Below are positions 54,511 to 64,000 of a DNA stretch of 64,000 bases, in pieces; position 1 is the first letter of the stretch; every line of letters starts with the position of its first letter. The notes under the pieces were generated by a model. The model ran no database searches and had not been told where the DNA came from. It saw only the letters and a program-made list of their open reading frames with translations. The stretch is from assembly GCF_000483125.1 (NCBI RefSeq), contig NZ_AXXR01000003.1, positions 186,001 through 250,000 of the forward strand, given 5' to 3'. The position numbers were made by a program, and so were the translations under genes. Origin of the DNA: Atopobium fossor DSM 15642 (GTDB lineage Bacteria; Actinomycetota; Coriobacteriia; Coriobacteriales; Atopobiaceae).

Positions 54511-55278
54511 ATGAACAAGAAAGAGCTAGAAAAGATCTGGAAAAAAGAAGAAAAACTCGCTCATATTCATGGATGGGACTTCTCTCATATTCACGATAGA
54601 TACATGGAAGAAGACCTCTTACCGTGGGACTTTGGAAAGGTTATTCAGAGCTATCGAAAAGATAGTATGAAACTATTAGATATGGAAACCGGTGGCGGTG
54701 AGTTTTTACTTACCCTCAATCATCCTAGCAAAAATACAGCAGCAATCGAGGGTTACCCTCCCAACGTAAAACTCTGTAAAGATGTTTTATTACCGCTGGG
54801 GATTAACTTTAAGGAAGCGGACGGAAATGACACATTGCCTTTTTCTGACAAGTGTTTTGATATCATTACAAATCGTCACGGCGACTATCGTGTTGCTGAG
54901 TTACAGCGCACCTTAAAACCAAGAGGACTTTTTCTTACCCAGCAAGTTGGAGCAAAAAATGACCGTGAATTAGTCCGACTTTTACTCCCCCATATCACGG
55001 AAGATCCTTATCCAAAACAATATCTTGATGTGAGAAAAGAAGAGTTTCTTGAACATAATTTTGAAGTGCTAGAGAGTGGAGAAGTGTACCAGCCAATCCG
55101 ATTCTTTGACGTTGGTGCCCTTGTTTGGTTTGCGAAAATTATTGAGTGGGAATTTCCTGGTTTCTCTGTTGATAGTTGTCTTGAACAGCTACATAAAGCG
55201 CAGAAAGTACTTGAAAAGAATGGCGTAATTGAAGGAAATATTCACAGATTTTATCTAGTAGCAAGAAAAATGGCCTGA
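54511..55278 (+). CDS. Class I SAM-dependent methyltransferase
   Basis: 255 residues. SAM motif I is KLLDMETGGGEFLLTL (~55-70), motif II NTAAIEGYPPN, then DTLPFSDKCFDIITNRHGD and ELQRTLKPRGLFLTQQVG (motifs IV-VI). This matches small-molecule Methyltransf_11-type proteins frequent in Firmicutes; substrate unknown. It is the only plus-strand gene among the r-protein/RNAP genes, is AT-richer than they are, and may have been acquired. Its stop codon lies inside a bidirectional terminator hairpin shared with rpoC. Confidence 0.85.
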   Translation: MNKKELEKIWKKEEKLAHIHGWDFSHIHDRYMEEDLLPWDFGKVIQSYRKDSMKLLDMETGGGEFLLTLNHPSKNTAAIEGYPPNVKLCKDVLLPLGINFKEADGNDTLPFSDKCFDIITNRHGDYRVAELQRTLKPRGLFLTQQVGAKNDRELVRLLLPHITEDPYPKQYLDVRKEEFLEHNFEVLESGEVYQPIRFFDVGALVWFAKIIEWEFPGFSVDSCLEQLHKAQKVLEKNGVIEGNIHRFYLVARKMA

Positions 55279-55310
55279 CCGAAATAAATCGGACAGGCCA
55301 TTAACGTTTT
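55262..55310. terminator. Bidirectional terminator between the methyltransferase gene and rpoC
   Basis: AATGGCCTGACCGA (55269-55282) pairs with TCGGACAGGCCATT (55289-55302) with one A.A mismatch. Plus strand continues AACGTTTT; minus strand continues TTTCTTGC. It includes the methyltransferase stop codon. Confidence 0.85.
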
Positions 55311-55333
55311 ATAACCAGTAACGGTTACAACAG

Positions 55334-58300
55334 TTACTCTTCTTCGTCAGCTGCAGCAGCTGCATCTTCCTGACGAACTACCTGGCTGAGAAGGTCATCA
55401 AGAGAATCAAGATCCTCGTTAATAGCCTCCATACCAGAAGGGGCAGCGCTGGTGGAAGGGGCGCCAATCAACTCATCGGTATAGTGGTGAGTTGCGGGAG
55501 CTGCAGTGCCAAGCATAATGTCACCGTCATCGTCGGGACTAAATACCATGTTAAGCAGCTGTGCCAAATCCTCGTCATCTGCTACATCATCCTCAGGCTC
55601 AAGGATGTAAAGCAGGTTACGAGCCTCAAGACCATCACGAAGCTCCTCAATGGCCTTTGCGCCAATACCATCAATACGCAGCAACTCATCCTCAGACTTG
55701 CCGATAAGATCGCCTACGGTCTCGATGCCTACCTCGCTAAACTTATTGGTCCAACGCTGAGATACTCCCAAATCGTCAAATAAGTAGAGCTTCGCTTCTT
55801 CACTGGAAAGCGTACGACCATTCTTGGAGTAAACGCCACCCATGGGGTACTCATCGCCAACCCAATCAAGCTGCTGAGGAAGCTTCTCTTCAAGGTCCTT
55901 AAGCATATCTGGTGCCCATTCAGGCAAGGTCTTCTCGTTAGAAGCCTTGGTAATAGGCATACCGTGATACGTAAGCTCAACATCGTTGTAGGCGGAAAGA
56001 CCAGTACCTGCAGGAATCTGCTTACCAACAATAACGTTGGACTTGAGATCGAGCAGGTTATCAACCTCGCCCCTAATAGCACCGTCCGTAAGAACGCCAG
56101 CGGTACGGATGAACGAAGCGCTGGACAACCAAGAATCAATGGAGCTTGCAACGCGCAAAGTACCCAGAATAACAGGGGTTGCCTCGGGAGGCGTGCCACC
56201 AGCAAGCTGGATTTCCTTAACGGTATCCGCAAACTCATAACGATCAACGTACTGGTTGAGCAAATAGCGAGAAGAGCCGGGGTTTGTAATCTGAACACGA
56301 CGCAGCATCTGACGAGCAATTACCTCGATGTGCTTATCGTCCAAATCTACACCCTGACTGGTGTAAACATCCTTAACAGATTCTACGAAGATGTGCATCG
56401 TAGACTCAATATCCGTAAGCGTACGCAAACGACGGAAGTTTACAAAGCCCTTAGTAATCTGGTCACCAGCACGAACGACGCAACCATCCTCAATACCAGG
56501 CATGAAACGGACGGATACGGGAACCTTTTTCTCGACAATAACGCGAGTGGTATCCTCGGGATCCACAATCTGCAAGACATAATCGGTAGTCTCGGGCGTA
56601 ATCTTAAGGATGCCGGAGTTCTCTGCCAAATCTGCCTCGCGACCCAAGATCTTCTCGTTAACGTTGCCTACAACGTCAAACATACGAGCAACAGTAGGAA
56701 GACCCTGCGTAATATCGTCTGCACCTGCTACACCACCAGAGTGAATGGTACGCATCGTAAGCTGAGTACCAGGCTCACCAATGGACTGAGCTGCAATAAT
56801 ACCAACTGCTGTACCAATGTTAACGGGACGACGGGTGGAAAGATCCCAGCCATAGCACTTCTGGCATACACCGTACTTAGAGCGACAGGTAAGCAGAGCA
56901 CGAAGCTCAACCTTCTTAAGACCAGCATCAACAAGCTTCTGGATGTCCTGAGCGGACTCAAGGTATGCATCCTTAGCAAGAAGCACACTACCCTGCTCGT
57001 CCACAATGTCATTGAGCGCACAGCGACCGATAAGATCGGTGTTGAGCTCAGTAGTACCAGGCTTAATGAGGTTGTAGGTTACACCCTCATCAGTACCACA
57101 GTCTTCCTCACGAACAATAACGTCCTGAGCTACGTCTACCAGACGACGGGTCAAATAACCGGAGTCGGAGGTATGGGACGCAGTATCTACCAGGCCCTTA
57201 CGAGCGCCATAGGTGGAGATGAAGTACTCCAGAGGCTCAAGGCCCTCACGGAAGTTAGCCTTAATAGGAAGGTCGATGGTATCACCAGACATGTCTGCCA
57301 TCAAACCACGCATACCAGCAAGCTGACGCAACTGCGTCTTAGAACCACGGGCACCAGAGTCGGCCATCATGTAGATGGGGTTATCCTCAGCAAAGCCATC
57401 GAGCATCTTGGAGCCCAGCTCTTCGGTGCAAGAGGTCCAAGCCTGAATTACCTCGGCATGACGCTCGCGCTCGGACAAAAGGCCGTCCTCGTAGTTCTCG
57501 TTAATTTCATTAACAGCAGCCTGTGCCTCTTCGAGCATCTGCTCCTTATCGTCAGGAATAACAGCATCCCATACAGAAACAGTAAGGCCAGCGCGGGTTG
57601 CAAAGTGGAAACCAGCGTACTTAATGCTGTCGAGAATATCCTCTACCTGCGTAAGCGAGTAGCGATCACAGCAATCGTTAACCAACTTGCCCATATCGCT
57701 CTTTACCATCTTGTAGTTGATAAAGGGATAATCTGCGGGAAGACACTGACGGTTAAAGATAATGCGACCAACGGTGGTCTCGAAACGAGCGGCGCTATTG
57801 GTAACATCGTAATCTACGGTTTCACCACGGCCAGTACGCACGCGGAAGAACTTCTTGCCATCCTGCTCTACATTGGCATCAGCAGCAGATACACGAACGG
57901 TAATCTTTGCCTGGATGTCAAGCTCGCTACGAGAGTCGTAGGCGCTCATGGCATCGTTGAAGTTGGAGAATACACGACCCTGACCTGCTACATCATCCTT
58001 AGCAGTTGTAAGGAAGTACACGCCAAAGACCATATCCTGAGAAGGAACGGTAAGAACCTTACCAGAGGCTGGGCTTCGAACATTGTTGGACGAAAGCATA
58101 AGAACGCGAGCTTCGGTCTGAGCCTGCGTAGAAAGAGGTACGTGTACAGACATTTGGTCACCGTCGAAGTCTGCGTTGAATGGTGCGCAGACCAGAGGAT
58201 GCAGGTGAATTGCCTTACCCTCTACTAGGACGGGCTCAAATGCCTGGATGGACAAACGGTGCAGCGTTGGTGCGCGGTTGAGAAGTACGAGGCGATCCTG

Positions 58301-59770
58301 AATGACCTCCTCCAACACATCCCATACTGCGGGGATGGCACGATCGATGGCACGCTTAGCACCCTTGATGTTCTCGACCTTGTTGAGTTCAACAAGACGG
58401 CGCATAACAAAGGGCTTAAACAGCTCGAGCGCCATAGCCTTAGGAAGGCCGCACTGGTGCAGTTTAAGCTGGGGATCTACTACGATTACCGAACGACCAG
58501 AGTAGTCTACACGCTTACCCAAAAGGTTTTGACGGAAACGACCTTGCTTACCCTTTAGGGCCTCGGCAAGAGACTTCAGAGGACGTCCACCACGGCCGGT
58601 GACAGGACGACCACGACGACCATTATCAAACAGTGCGTCTACGGCTTCCTGCAGCATGCGCTTCTCGTTATTAACAATGATTGCGGGAGCATCAAGGTCA
58701 AGCAAGCGCTTAAGACGGTTGTTGCGGTTAATAACACGACGGTACAAATCATTGAGGTCAGACGCAGCAAAACGACCACCGTCAAGCTGAACCATAGGAC
58801 GAAGATCTGGTGGAATAACAGGGATTACATCCAAAATCATGTCCGCTGGATCGTTGTGACCCTCAAGGAAGGCATCAACAATCTCCAGACGCTTTACGGC
58901 CTTCTCGCGTTTTGCCTTCTGGCCTTCTACGTCTGCTACAATCTCGCGCAGCTCCTTGGATTCTTTCTCCAGGTCAATAGAGCGAAGAAGGTCACGTACG
59001 GCCTCGGCACCCATGCCGCCCTTAAAGTAGATGGAGTAGTAGCGCTTCATCTCACGGAACAAAGACTCATCAGAAATAAGATCACGCTTGGAAAGCTGCA
59101 TGAACTTCTCGTAAGCCTCACGACGAAGCGTCTTCTCTTCCTCGTACTCTTCCTCGATGTCTGCTACTTCTGCACGAACCTCATCTGCAGTAAGAGGCTC
59201 AACATCATCAAAGGTGTTGCCGGAGTCCTCGCCCTGCTCACGTACACGAGCAATCTGCTCGTCGCGCTCTGCATCGAGTTCCTCAATGTCTGCAGCAAGC
59301 TCCTCGCGCAAATCGTCCTTATCGGCCTCACGAGCCTCGGTATCTACCTCGGTAATAACATAGCTCGCAAAATACAGAATCTTCTCGAGGTCCTTGCCCT
59401 TAACGTCAAGCAAGCGAGCCAGAGGGAAGCTGTTGGGAGACTTGAAGTACCAAATATGGCTTACAGGAGCAGCCAGCTCAATGTGACCCATGCGGTCACG
59501 ACGAACCTTAGCACTGGTTACCTCTACGCCACAGCGCTCGCAGACAATGCCCTTAAAACGAATACCTTTGTACTTACCGCAAGAGCACTCCCAGTCCTTT
59601 ACAGGTCCAAAGATTTTCTCGCAAAACAAGCCGTCTTTTTCGGGCTTAAGCGTGCGGTAGTTAATCGTCTCGGGCTTCTTTACCTCGCCAAAAGACCAGC
59701 TACGGATCTGATCGGCAGAAGCAAGCGAGATCTTAATGGCATCGAAGTCGGTGGTATCGAAATCTGCCAC
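55334..59770 (-). CDS. rpoC: DNA-directed RNA polymerase beta' subunit, with alphaCTD-like C-terminal extension
   Basis: 1478 residues, start GTG. The N-terminal zinc ribbon is [20 protein letters not shown], the catalytic triad is in NADFDGDQM, and the bridge/trigger region includes [16 protein letters not shown]. An acidic coiled-coil insert (~150-230) is of actinobacterial type. The usual beta' ends shortly after [13 protein letters not shown] (IPAGTG starts at residue 1252); here ~220 further residues follow. Residues ~1330-1388 form a helix-hairpin-helix module ([20 protein letters not shown], then [20 protein letters not shown]) strikingly similar to the RpoA C-terminal domain, followed by an acidic Ala/Asp/Glu tail. 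It starts 5 nt after rpoB. Confidence 0.97.
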   Translation of the reverse strand: MADFDTTDFDAIKISLASADQIRSWSFGEVKKPETINYRTLKPEKDGLFCEKIFGPVKDWECSCGKYKGIRFKGIVCERCGVEVTSAKVRRDRMGHIELAAPVSHIWYFKSPNSFPLARLLDVKGKDLEKILYFASYVITEVDTEAREADKDDLREELAADIEELDAERDEQIARVREQGEDSGNTFDDVEPLTADEVRAEVADIEEEYEEEKTLRREAYEKFMQLSKRDLISDESLFREMKRYYSIYFKGGMGAEAVRDLLRSIDLEKESKELREIVADVEGQKAKREKAVKRLEIVDAFLEGHNDPADMILDVIPVIPPDLRPMVQLDGGRFAASDLNDLYRRVINRNNRLKRLLDLDAPAIIVNNEKRMLQEAVDALFDNGRRGRPVTGRGGRPLKSLAEALKGKQGRFRQNLLGKRVDYSGRSVIVVDPQLKLHQCGLPKAMALELFKPFVMRRLVELNKVENIKGAKRAIDRAIPAVWDVLEEVIQDRLVLLNRAPTLHRLSIQAFEPVLVEGKAIHLHPLVCAPFNADFDGDQMSVHVPLSTQAQTEARVLMLSSNNVRSPASGKVLTVPSQDMVFGVYFLTTAKDDVAGQGRVFSNFNDAMSAYDSRSELDIQAKITVRVSAADANVEQDGKKFFRVRTGRGETVDYDVTNSAARFETTVGRIIFNRQCLPADYPFINYKMVKSDMGKLVNDCCDRYSLTQVEDILDSIKYAGFHFATRAGLTVSVWDAVIPDDKEQMLEEAQAAVNEINENYEDGLLSERERHAEVIQAWTSCTEELGSKMLDGFAEDNPIYMMADSGARGSKTQLRQLAGMRGLMADMSGDTIDLPIKANFREGLEPLEYFISTYGARKGLVDTASHTSDSGYLTRRLVDVAQDVIVREEDCGTDEGVTYNLIKPGTTELNTDLIGRCALNDIVDEQGSVLLAKDAYLESAQDIQKLVDAGLKKVELRALLTCRSKYGVCQKCYGWDLSTRRPVNIGTAVGIIAAQSIGEPGTQLTMRTIHSGGVAGADDITQGLPTVARMFDVVGNVNEKILGREADLAENSGILKITPETTDYVLQIVDPEDTTRVIVEKKVPVSVRFMPGIEDGCVVRAGDQITKGFVNFRRLRTLTDIESTMHIFVESVKDVYTSQGVDLDDKHIEVIARQMLRRVQITNPGSSRYLLNQYVDRYEFADTVKEIQLAGGTPPEATPVILGTLRVASSIDSWLSSASFIRTAGVLTDGAIRGEVDNLLDLKSNVIVGKQIPAGTGLSAYNDVELTYHGMPITKASNEKTLPEWAPDMLKDLEEKLPQQLDWVGDEYPMGGVYSKNGRTLSSEEAKLYLFDDLGVSQRWTNKFSEVGIETVGDLIGKSEDELLRIDGIGAKAIEELRDGLEARNLLYILEPEDDVADDEDLAQLLNMVFSPDDDGDIMLGTAAPATHHYTDELIGAPSTSAAPSGMEAINEDLDSLDDLLSQVVRQEDAAAAADEEE

Positions 59771-59775
59771 GTTCG

Positions 59776-62700
59776 TTACTCCTTATCGTCCTGGACGTCG
59801 CCGACAAGAACTTCGACGTCTGCGGTGTTAGACAAATCCTCTACCAAATTGGCAGCCTCATCTACTGCAGAAAAAACGTCGTCGACGGAATGGTTAGATG
59901 CAGCGGGAGCTGCGACGTTCTTAGGAGCCTTCTTATAGTTGATAGGCTCAACAGAAAGTGCAAGGGAACGCATTTCCTTAACAAGAACCTTGAAGGACTC
60001 AGGTGTACCTGCTGCAGGTACGTTCTCGTCCTTAACGATGGACTCATAAGTCTTAACACGACCAACGGTATCATCGGACTTGACGGTCAAAATCTCCTGG
60101 AGGACGTTAGCTGCACCGTATGCGTACAGTGCCCAAACTTCCATCTCACCAAAACGCTGACCACCAAACTGTGCCTTACCGCCCAAAGGCTGCTGAGTTA
60201 CCAGACTGTAAGGGCCAGTGGAGCGAGCGTGGATCTTATCGTCAACCATGTGACCCAGCTTTAAGATGTAGCTGGTGCCCACGGTAATCTGATCACGGAA
60301 AGGCTCGCCAGTACGGCCATCGTACAAAGTAGTCTTACCCATCTCGTTGAGCTGAGGAATAAATGCCTCGTTTACATGCTCGCCATACTCCTGCTTGGCC
60401 TTGTTAACCAGGTTTACGTTAGTGCGGCGTAGTACCTCTGACACTTCCTCGTCGTTAGCGCCGTCAAAGACGGGCGTCGAGACAAACATGGGGCCTGGTA
60501 CATAAGCGTCAGATTTGTCCGAGGTAATGTCCCAGCCGTGGCTTGCAGCCCAACCAAGGTGACACTCGAGCAGCTGACCAACATTCATACGAGAAGGAAC
60601 GCCCAGTGGGTCAAGCAGTACGTCGATTGGCGTACCATCTGCCATATAAGGCATATCCTCAACAGGAAGAACGCGGCATACAACACCCTTGTTACCATGA
60701 CGGCCAGAAATCTTATCGCCCTGCTGAATCTTACGACGCTGAGCAACAAAGACGCGAACCAAGTCGTTTACTCCTGGGGGCAGATCATCGCCAGCTTCGC
60801 GACTAAAGCGAACTACCTCTACAACACGGCCATAGGAGCCATGAGGCATCTTGAGTGAAGTATCACGCACATCGTGAGCCTTGGCACCAAAGATGGCGCG
60901 CAGCAAGCGCTCCTCTGCAGTTAGAGCAGTCTCTCCCTTAGGAGTGACCTTACCAACCAGAATGTCGCCAGGACCAACTTCTGCACCCACACGGATAATG
61001 CCGTCCTCATCAAGGTTGGCAATCATGTCCTCGGACATGTTAGGAATCTCGCGAGTGATTTCCTCGGCACCAAGCTTGGTATCACGAGCGTCAATCTCAT
61101 GGCGAGAAATGTTAATGGAGGTAAGAAGGTCTTCCTCTACCACACGCTCGGAAACAACGATACCATCCTCGTAGTTGAAACCCTCCCATGGCATATACGC
61201 CACAAGCAGGTTCTTACCCAAAGCAAGCTCGCCCTTATCGATAGACGTACCGTCTGCCAAAGGCTGACCAGCTACTACATCGTCACCAACCTTAACAACG
61301 GGACGATGATTAATGCAGGTAGATTGGTTGGAGCGCTCAAACTTAGGGAACTCATAGGTAATATCGCCACTTGCGCCCTTAACAACTGCATGAAGAGCAT
61401 CTACCTCTACAACGCGACCATCCTCGCTGGCGCATACCATCTCGCCAGAGTCCAAAGCCGCACGTGCTTCCATACCGGTACCCACCAAAGGTGCGGAAGC
61501 TTTAATCAGAGGCACTGCTTGACGCTGCATGTTTGCGCCCATGAGGGTACGCTTAGCATCGTCATGCTCAAGGAATGGAATGAGCGTTGCTGCTACCGAC
61601 AAAAGCTGACGGGCAGAAACGTCCATGAGGTCAATGTCTTCTACAGGAACCTGTGCAGGAGCACCAAAGGAACCGTCAAAGTCACGGGTACGAGCTACAA
61701 CACGAGTGGGCTTAGTAAGCTTACCGGTTGCAGGGTCTACCTCAACAAACTCACCAGTTTTAGGATCGGTAGGAGTATTAGCAGGGGCAATGTTGTGCTG
61801 CTCCTCCTCGTCCGCTGTCATCCATACAACCTCGCCTGTAAGCTTGCCATCCTTTACGCGACGGTAGGGAGACTCAATAAAGCCATACTCATTTACATGT
61901 GCATACAGTGCCAAGGAACCAATAAGACCAATGTTGGGGCCTTCTGGCGTCTCGATAGGACACATACGCGCATAGTGAGAGTTATGAACGTCACGAACTG
62001 CGGTAGGAACATTGGTACGACGGCTCGAGCCAGACTTGTGACCCGCAAGACCACCAGGTCCCAGAGCAGAAAGACGACGCTTGTTGGTAAGACCAGCAAG
62101 CGGGTTGGACTGATCCATAAACTGAGACAGCTGAGAAGATCCGTAGAACTCCTTAATTGCTGCCACAATGGGACGGATGTTGATAAGAGACTGTGGAGTG
62201 ATGTCGTCAGCATCCTGAGAAGCCATGCGCTCACGGATGACGCGCTCCATGCGGCTCATACCAATACGGAATTGGTTTTGTACCAACTCGCCTACCGTAC
62301 GAACACGACGGTTACCAAAGTGGTCAATATCATCAACCTTCTTGGTGGTATCGCCAGCATGAAGAGCAAGCAAGTAGCGAAGGGCAACAACGATGTCTTC
62401 CTCAGTAAGAGTAACAATATCTGCCTCGGTATCGAGCTCAAGCTTCTTGTTAATCTTGTAACGGCCAACCTTAGCAAGGTCATAGCGCGCAGGGTTGAAG
62501 AAAAGACCATCGAGCAAAGAACGTGCGGAGTCTGCCGTAACAGGCTCACCGGGACGCTGACGACGATAAATCTCTTCCAAAGCACCCTGACGGGTCTGTA
62601 CAGAGTCACGCTCGATGGTTGAGCGGACAACGTCAGAATCACCCAAAAGGTTAAGAATCTCGTCATCGGACTCTGCAATACCCAGCGCACGAAGCAGCAA

Positions 62701-63285
62701 AGTTGCAGACTGACGACGCTTACGATCGATAGATACGACAAGCTGACCGCGCTTATCGACCTCAAACTCCAGCCATGCACCACGAGCAGGGATGAACTGG
62801 ACACGGTGTACCAAAACGCCACTGTCCGTCTCCGCAGAGAAGTAGACGCCTGGGGAACGAACGAGCTGAGAAACCACAACGCGCTCGGAGCCATTGATAA
62901 TAAAAGTACCGCGCTCGGTCATGAGTGGGAAATCACCCATAAATACGAGCTGCTCCTTAATCTCGCCCGTCTCTTTGTTGACAAAGCGAACCTCTACGAG
63001 CATAGGAGCCTGATAAGAAATATCCTTTGCTCGGCACTCAGCTATCGTGTGTGCAGGATCTCCAAACTGATGCTCGCCAAACGAAACCTCCATGGTTCCA
63101 GCAGCATTCTCGATAGGAGATGCTTCTGCGAAGGCCTCGTCCAAACCAGTCGTCATAAAACGATGGAAGGACTCCTTCTGAACTTCAATGAGGTTGGGTG
63201 GCTCGACGTTAGAGCGAATTTTGCTAAAGCTCACGCGCTCACGTGCATTTGCGGAGGTAGTAGTGGAAATCTTTGTGGTAGGCAC
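59776..63285 (-). CDS. rpoB: DNA-directed RNA polymerase beta subunit with altered rifamycin region
   Basis: 1169 residues from GTG 63285, chosen because AGGAGG lies 9 nt upstream and the protein then starts like relatives (MPTTKIS ... [20 protein letters not shown]); ATG 63312 is a less likely alternative. Catalytic regions ([46 protein letters not shown]) are intact. In the rifamycin pocket [20 protein letters not shown], the position of E. coli His526 is Asn401. After SALGPGGL the normal 8-residue RERAGFE stretch is replaced by 16 residues (414-429: [16 protein letters not shown]) before VRDVH. Own promoter; rpoC follows at 5 nt. Confidence 0.97.
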   Translation of the reverse strand: MPTTKISTTTSANARERVSFSKIRSNVEPPNLIEVQKESFHRFMTTGLDEAFAEASPIENAAGTMEVSFGEHQFGDPAHTIAECRAKDISYQAPMLVEVRFVNKETGEIKEQLVFMGDFPLMTERGTFIINGSERVVVSQLVRSPGVYFSAETDSGVLVHRVQFIPARGAWLEFEVDKRGQLVVSIDRKRRQSATLLLRALGIAESDDEILNLLGDSDVVRSTIERDSVQTRQGALEEIYRRQRPGEPVTADSARSLLDGLFFNPARYDLAKVGRYKINKKLELDTEADIVTLTEEDIVVALRYLLALHAGDTTKKVDDIDHFGNRRVRTVGELVQNQFRIGMSRMERVIRERMASQDADDITPQSLINIRPIVAAIKEFYGSSQLSQFMDQSNPLAGLTNKRRLSALGPGGLAGHKSGSSRRTNVPTAVRDVHNSHYARMCPIETPEGPNIGLIGSLALYAHVNEYGFIESPYRRVKDGKLTGEVVWMTADEEEQHNIAPANTPTDPKTGEFVEVDPATGKLTKPTRVVARTRDFDGSFGAPAQVPVEDIDLMDVSARQLLSVAATLIPFLEHDDAKRTLMGANMQRQAVPLIKASAPLVGTGMEARAALDSGEMVCASEDGRVVEVDALHAVVKGASGDITYEFPKFERSNQSTCINHRPVVKVGDDVVAGQPLADGTSIDKGELALGKNLLVAYMPWEGFNYEDGIVVSERVVEEDLLTSINISRHEIDARDTKLGAEEITREIPNMSEDMIANLDEDGIIRVGAEVGPGDILVGKVTPKGETALTAEERLLRAIFGAKAHDVRDTSLKMPHGSYGRVVEVVRFSREAGDDLPPGVNDLVRVFVAQRRKIQQGDKISGRHGNKGVVCRVLPVEDMPYMADGTPIDVLLDPLGVPSRMNVGQLLECHLGWAASHGWDITSDKSDAYVPGPMFVSTPVFDGANDEEVSEVLRRTNVNLVNKAKQEYGEHVNEAFIPQLNEMGKTTLYDGRTGEPFRDQITVGTSYILKLGHMVDDKIHARSTGPYSLVTQQPLGGKAQFGGQRFGEMEVWALYAYGAANVLQEILTVKSDDTVGRVKTYESIVKDENVPAAGTPESFKVLVKEMRSLALSVEPINYKKAPKNVAAPAASNHSVDDVFSAVDEAANLVEDLSNTADVEVLVGDVQDDKE

Positions 63286-63337
63286 CAGGTGTTTCCTCCT
63301 TCGGAACGACATAATGCGACAAATATCGCAATGTAAC

Positions 63338-63366
63338 AATCTACCTAAAAAAGGAGGCTTGGTCAA
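63338..63366 (-). promoter_or_regulatory. Candidate rpoB promoter
   Basis: Minus strand: -35 TTGACC (63366-63361), 17-nt spacer, -10 TAGATT (63343-63338), giving a leader of about 45 nt to the GTG. The rest of the 332-nt rplL-rpoB gap (63286-63617) holds the rplL terminator and a small ACTGT/ACAGT dyad at 63385-63399; no gene seen. Confidence 0.5.
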
Positions 63367-63523
63367 TTAAAATACTTGACTTTGACTGTTTTTTACAGTA
63401 AAGAAAGCTATCTACCCTATTTACCTGGTGAAATCCGAAAATAGAATATGTAGGGAACATGTGGACCTATTAGTATCCAATAAACCAAGCAAATTGGGAA
63501 GGGTTTTACATCCAAAAACGTAG

Positions 63524-63565
63524 GTAAAACAAAAAAAGGACTCCTGGCATATAACCAGGAGTCCT
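63524..63565 (-). terminator. Terminator between rplL and rpoB
   Basis: Perfect 11-bp stem AGGACTCCTGG (63537-63547) with CCAGGAGTCCT (63555-63565), 7-nt loop, followed on the minus strand by TTTTTTGTTTT. It separates rplL from rpoBC, or attenuates read-through as in the E. coli rplJL-rpoBC operon. Confidence 0.92.
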
Positions 63566-63617
63566 CATAACTCTAAACAGTTGTTAAGAGTACTTAAGTA
63601 AATACCTTACAGGGAAT

Positions 63618-63989
63618 TTACTTAAGGGTTACAGCAGCGCCTGCCTCTTCGAGCTTAGCCTTAGCAGCCTCAGCGTCGTCCTTCTTAGCGCCCTCGAGGA
63701 TTGCCTTAGGAGCACCCTCGACCATCTCCTTGGCCTCCTTAAGACCAGCAGAGGTGAGCTCACGAACTACCTTAATAACAGCAATCTTGTTCTCGCCAAA
63801 GCCCTCGAGAACTACGTCGAAGTTGGTCTTCTCCTCAGCAGCCTCAGCAGCAGCAGGAGCAGCAGCAACTGCTACAGGAGCAGCAGCGGATACGCCAAAT
63901 ACGTCCTCAAGCTCGTGTACAAGCTCGGAAAGCTCGAGTGCTGGCATCTCCTTGAGAGCCTCAATAATTTCATCCTTGGTGACAGCCAT
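63618..63989 (-). CDS. rplL: 50S ribosomal protein L7/L12
   Basis: Stalk protein recruiting translational GTPases. 123 residues: N-terminal dimerisation domain ([20 protein letters not shown]), Ala-rich hinge ([20 protein letters not shown]) and C-terminal factor-binding domain ([41 protein letters not shown]). GGAGA precedes the ATG. rplJ should lie just beyond the window end. Confidence 0.98.
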   Translation of the reverse strand: MAVTKDEIIEALKEMPALELSELVHELEDVFGVSAAAPVAVAAAPAAAEAAEEKTNFDVVLEGFGENKIAVIKVVRELTSAGLKEAKEMVEGAPKAILEGAKKDDAEAAKAKLEEAGAAVTLK

Positions 63990-64000
63990 GTCAATTCTCC

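Noticed and set aside
55964-58228. 754-residue open frame on the plus strand inside rpoC
   Set aside because: Antisense to a highly conserved gene; the openness follows from codon bias of rpoC. No start signal or recognisable domain.
61099-62622. 507-residue plus-strand open frame inside rpoB
   Set aside because: Same reason: antisense shadow of rpoB, Leu/Thr/Arg-rich composition typical of reverse-complement reading.
63385-63399. ACTGT-TTTTT-ACAGT dyad with ACAGTAAAG near the rpoB promoter, resembling the repeats at 12205-12323
   Set aside because: Single short occurrence; similarity to the phased array can arise by chance in AT-rich DNA, and there is no phasing.

Overview
The window reads as chromosome of a low-to-mid GC member of the Coriobacteriia, most probably an Atopobiaceae species of the Lancefieldella/Atopobium type. 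This is an inference from the actinobacterial-style RpoB/RpoC, the zinc-type S14, the family II pyrophosphatase, the split r-protein operons and the base composition; no rRNA or database search was available.

Layout. Positions 1-34,000 are a mixed housekeeping region: the end of a Mn-dependent pyrophosphatase; EttA plus an archaeal-type peptidyl-tRNA hydrolase; a LysR regulator divergent from an EamA exporter; a YfbR-like nucleotidase plus a TrmB-like tRNA methyltransferase; a His/Cys-rich zinc-type P-ATPase; a LOTUS + DUF3825 protein; an AAA ATPase preceded by phased repeats; UppP; a broken ORF6N phage-type gene; a universal stress protein; a second DMT transporter; a PreP-like M16 protease; an operon of GNAT, an internally deleted MsrA, a HAD phosphatase and DUF554; a B3/B4 protein; a BceRSAB-type peptide-sensing and resistance module joined to a GT2 glycosyltransferase; an LCP-like membrane protein; and truA-ecfT-ecfA(A).

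Positions 34,000-64,000 are almost entirely transcription and translation genes, nearly all on the minus strand. In transcription order (right to left) they are rplL | rpoB-rpoC | rpsL-rpsG-fusA-rpsJ | a zinc-ribbon membrane protein | rplC-rplD-rplW | rplB-rpsS-rplV-rpsC-rplP-rpmC-rpsQ-rplN-rplX | rplE-rpsN-rpsH-rplF-rplR-rpsE-rpmD-rplO-secY-adk-map-infA-rpmJ-rpsM-rpsK-rpsD-rpoA-rplQ. There is no tuf gene between fusA and rpsJ. A plus-strand methyltransferase sits between rpsL and rpoC.

What stands out. RpoC carries a C-terminal extension containing a helix-hairpin-helix module that closely resembles the RpoA C-terminal domain. RpoB has Asn at the rifamycin-pocket His526 position and a rewritten, longer fork loop. 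S12 has Arg88, a streptomycin-resistance-type residue. The r-protein operons are cut by intrinsic terminators and structured leaders at unusual places (before rplE, after rpsJ), and a shared ~20-nt motif lies upstream of rpsL, rplC and rplB. No rRNA, tRNA, CRISPR array, integrase or insertion sequence was recognised.
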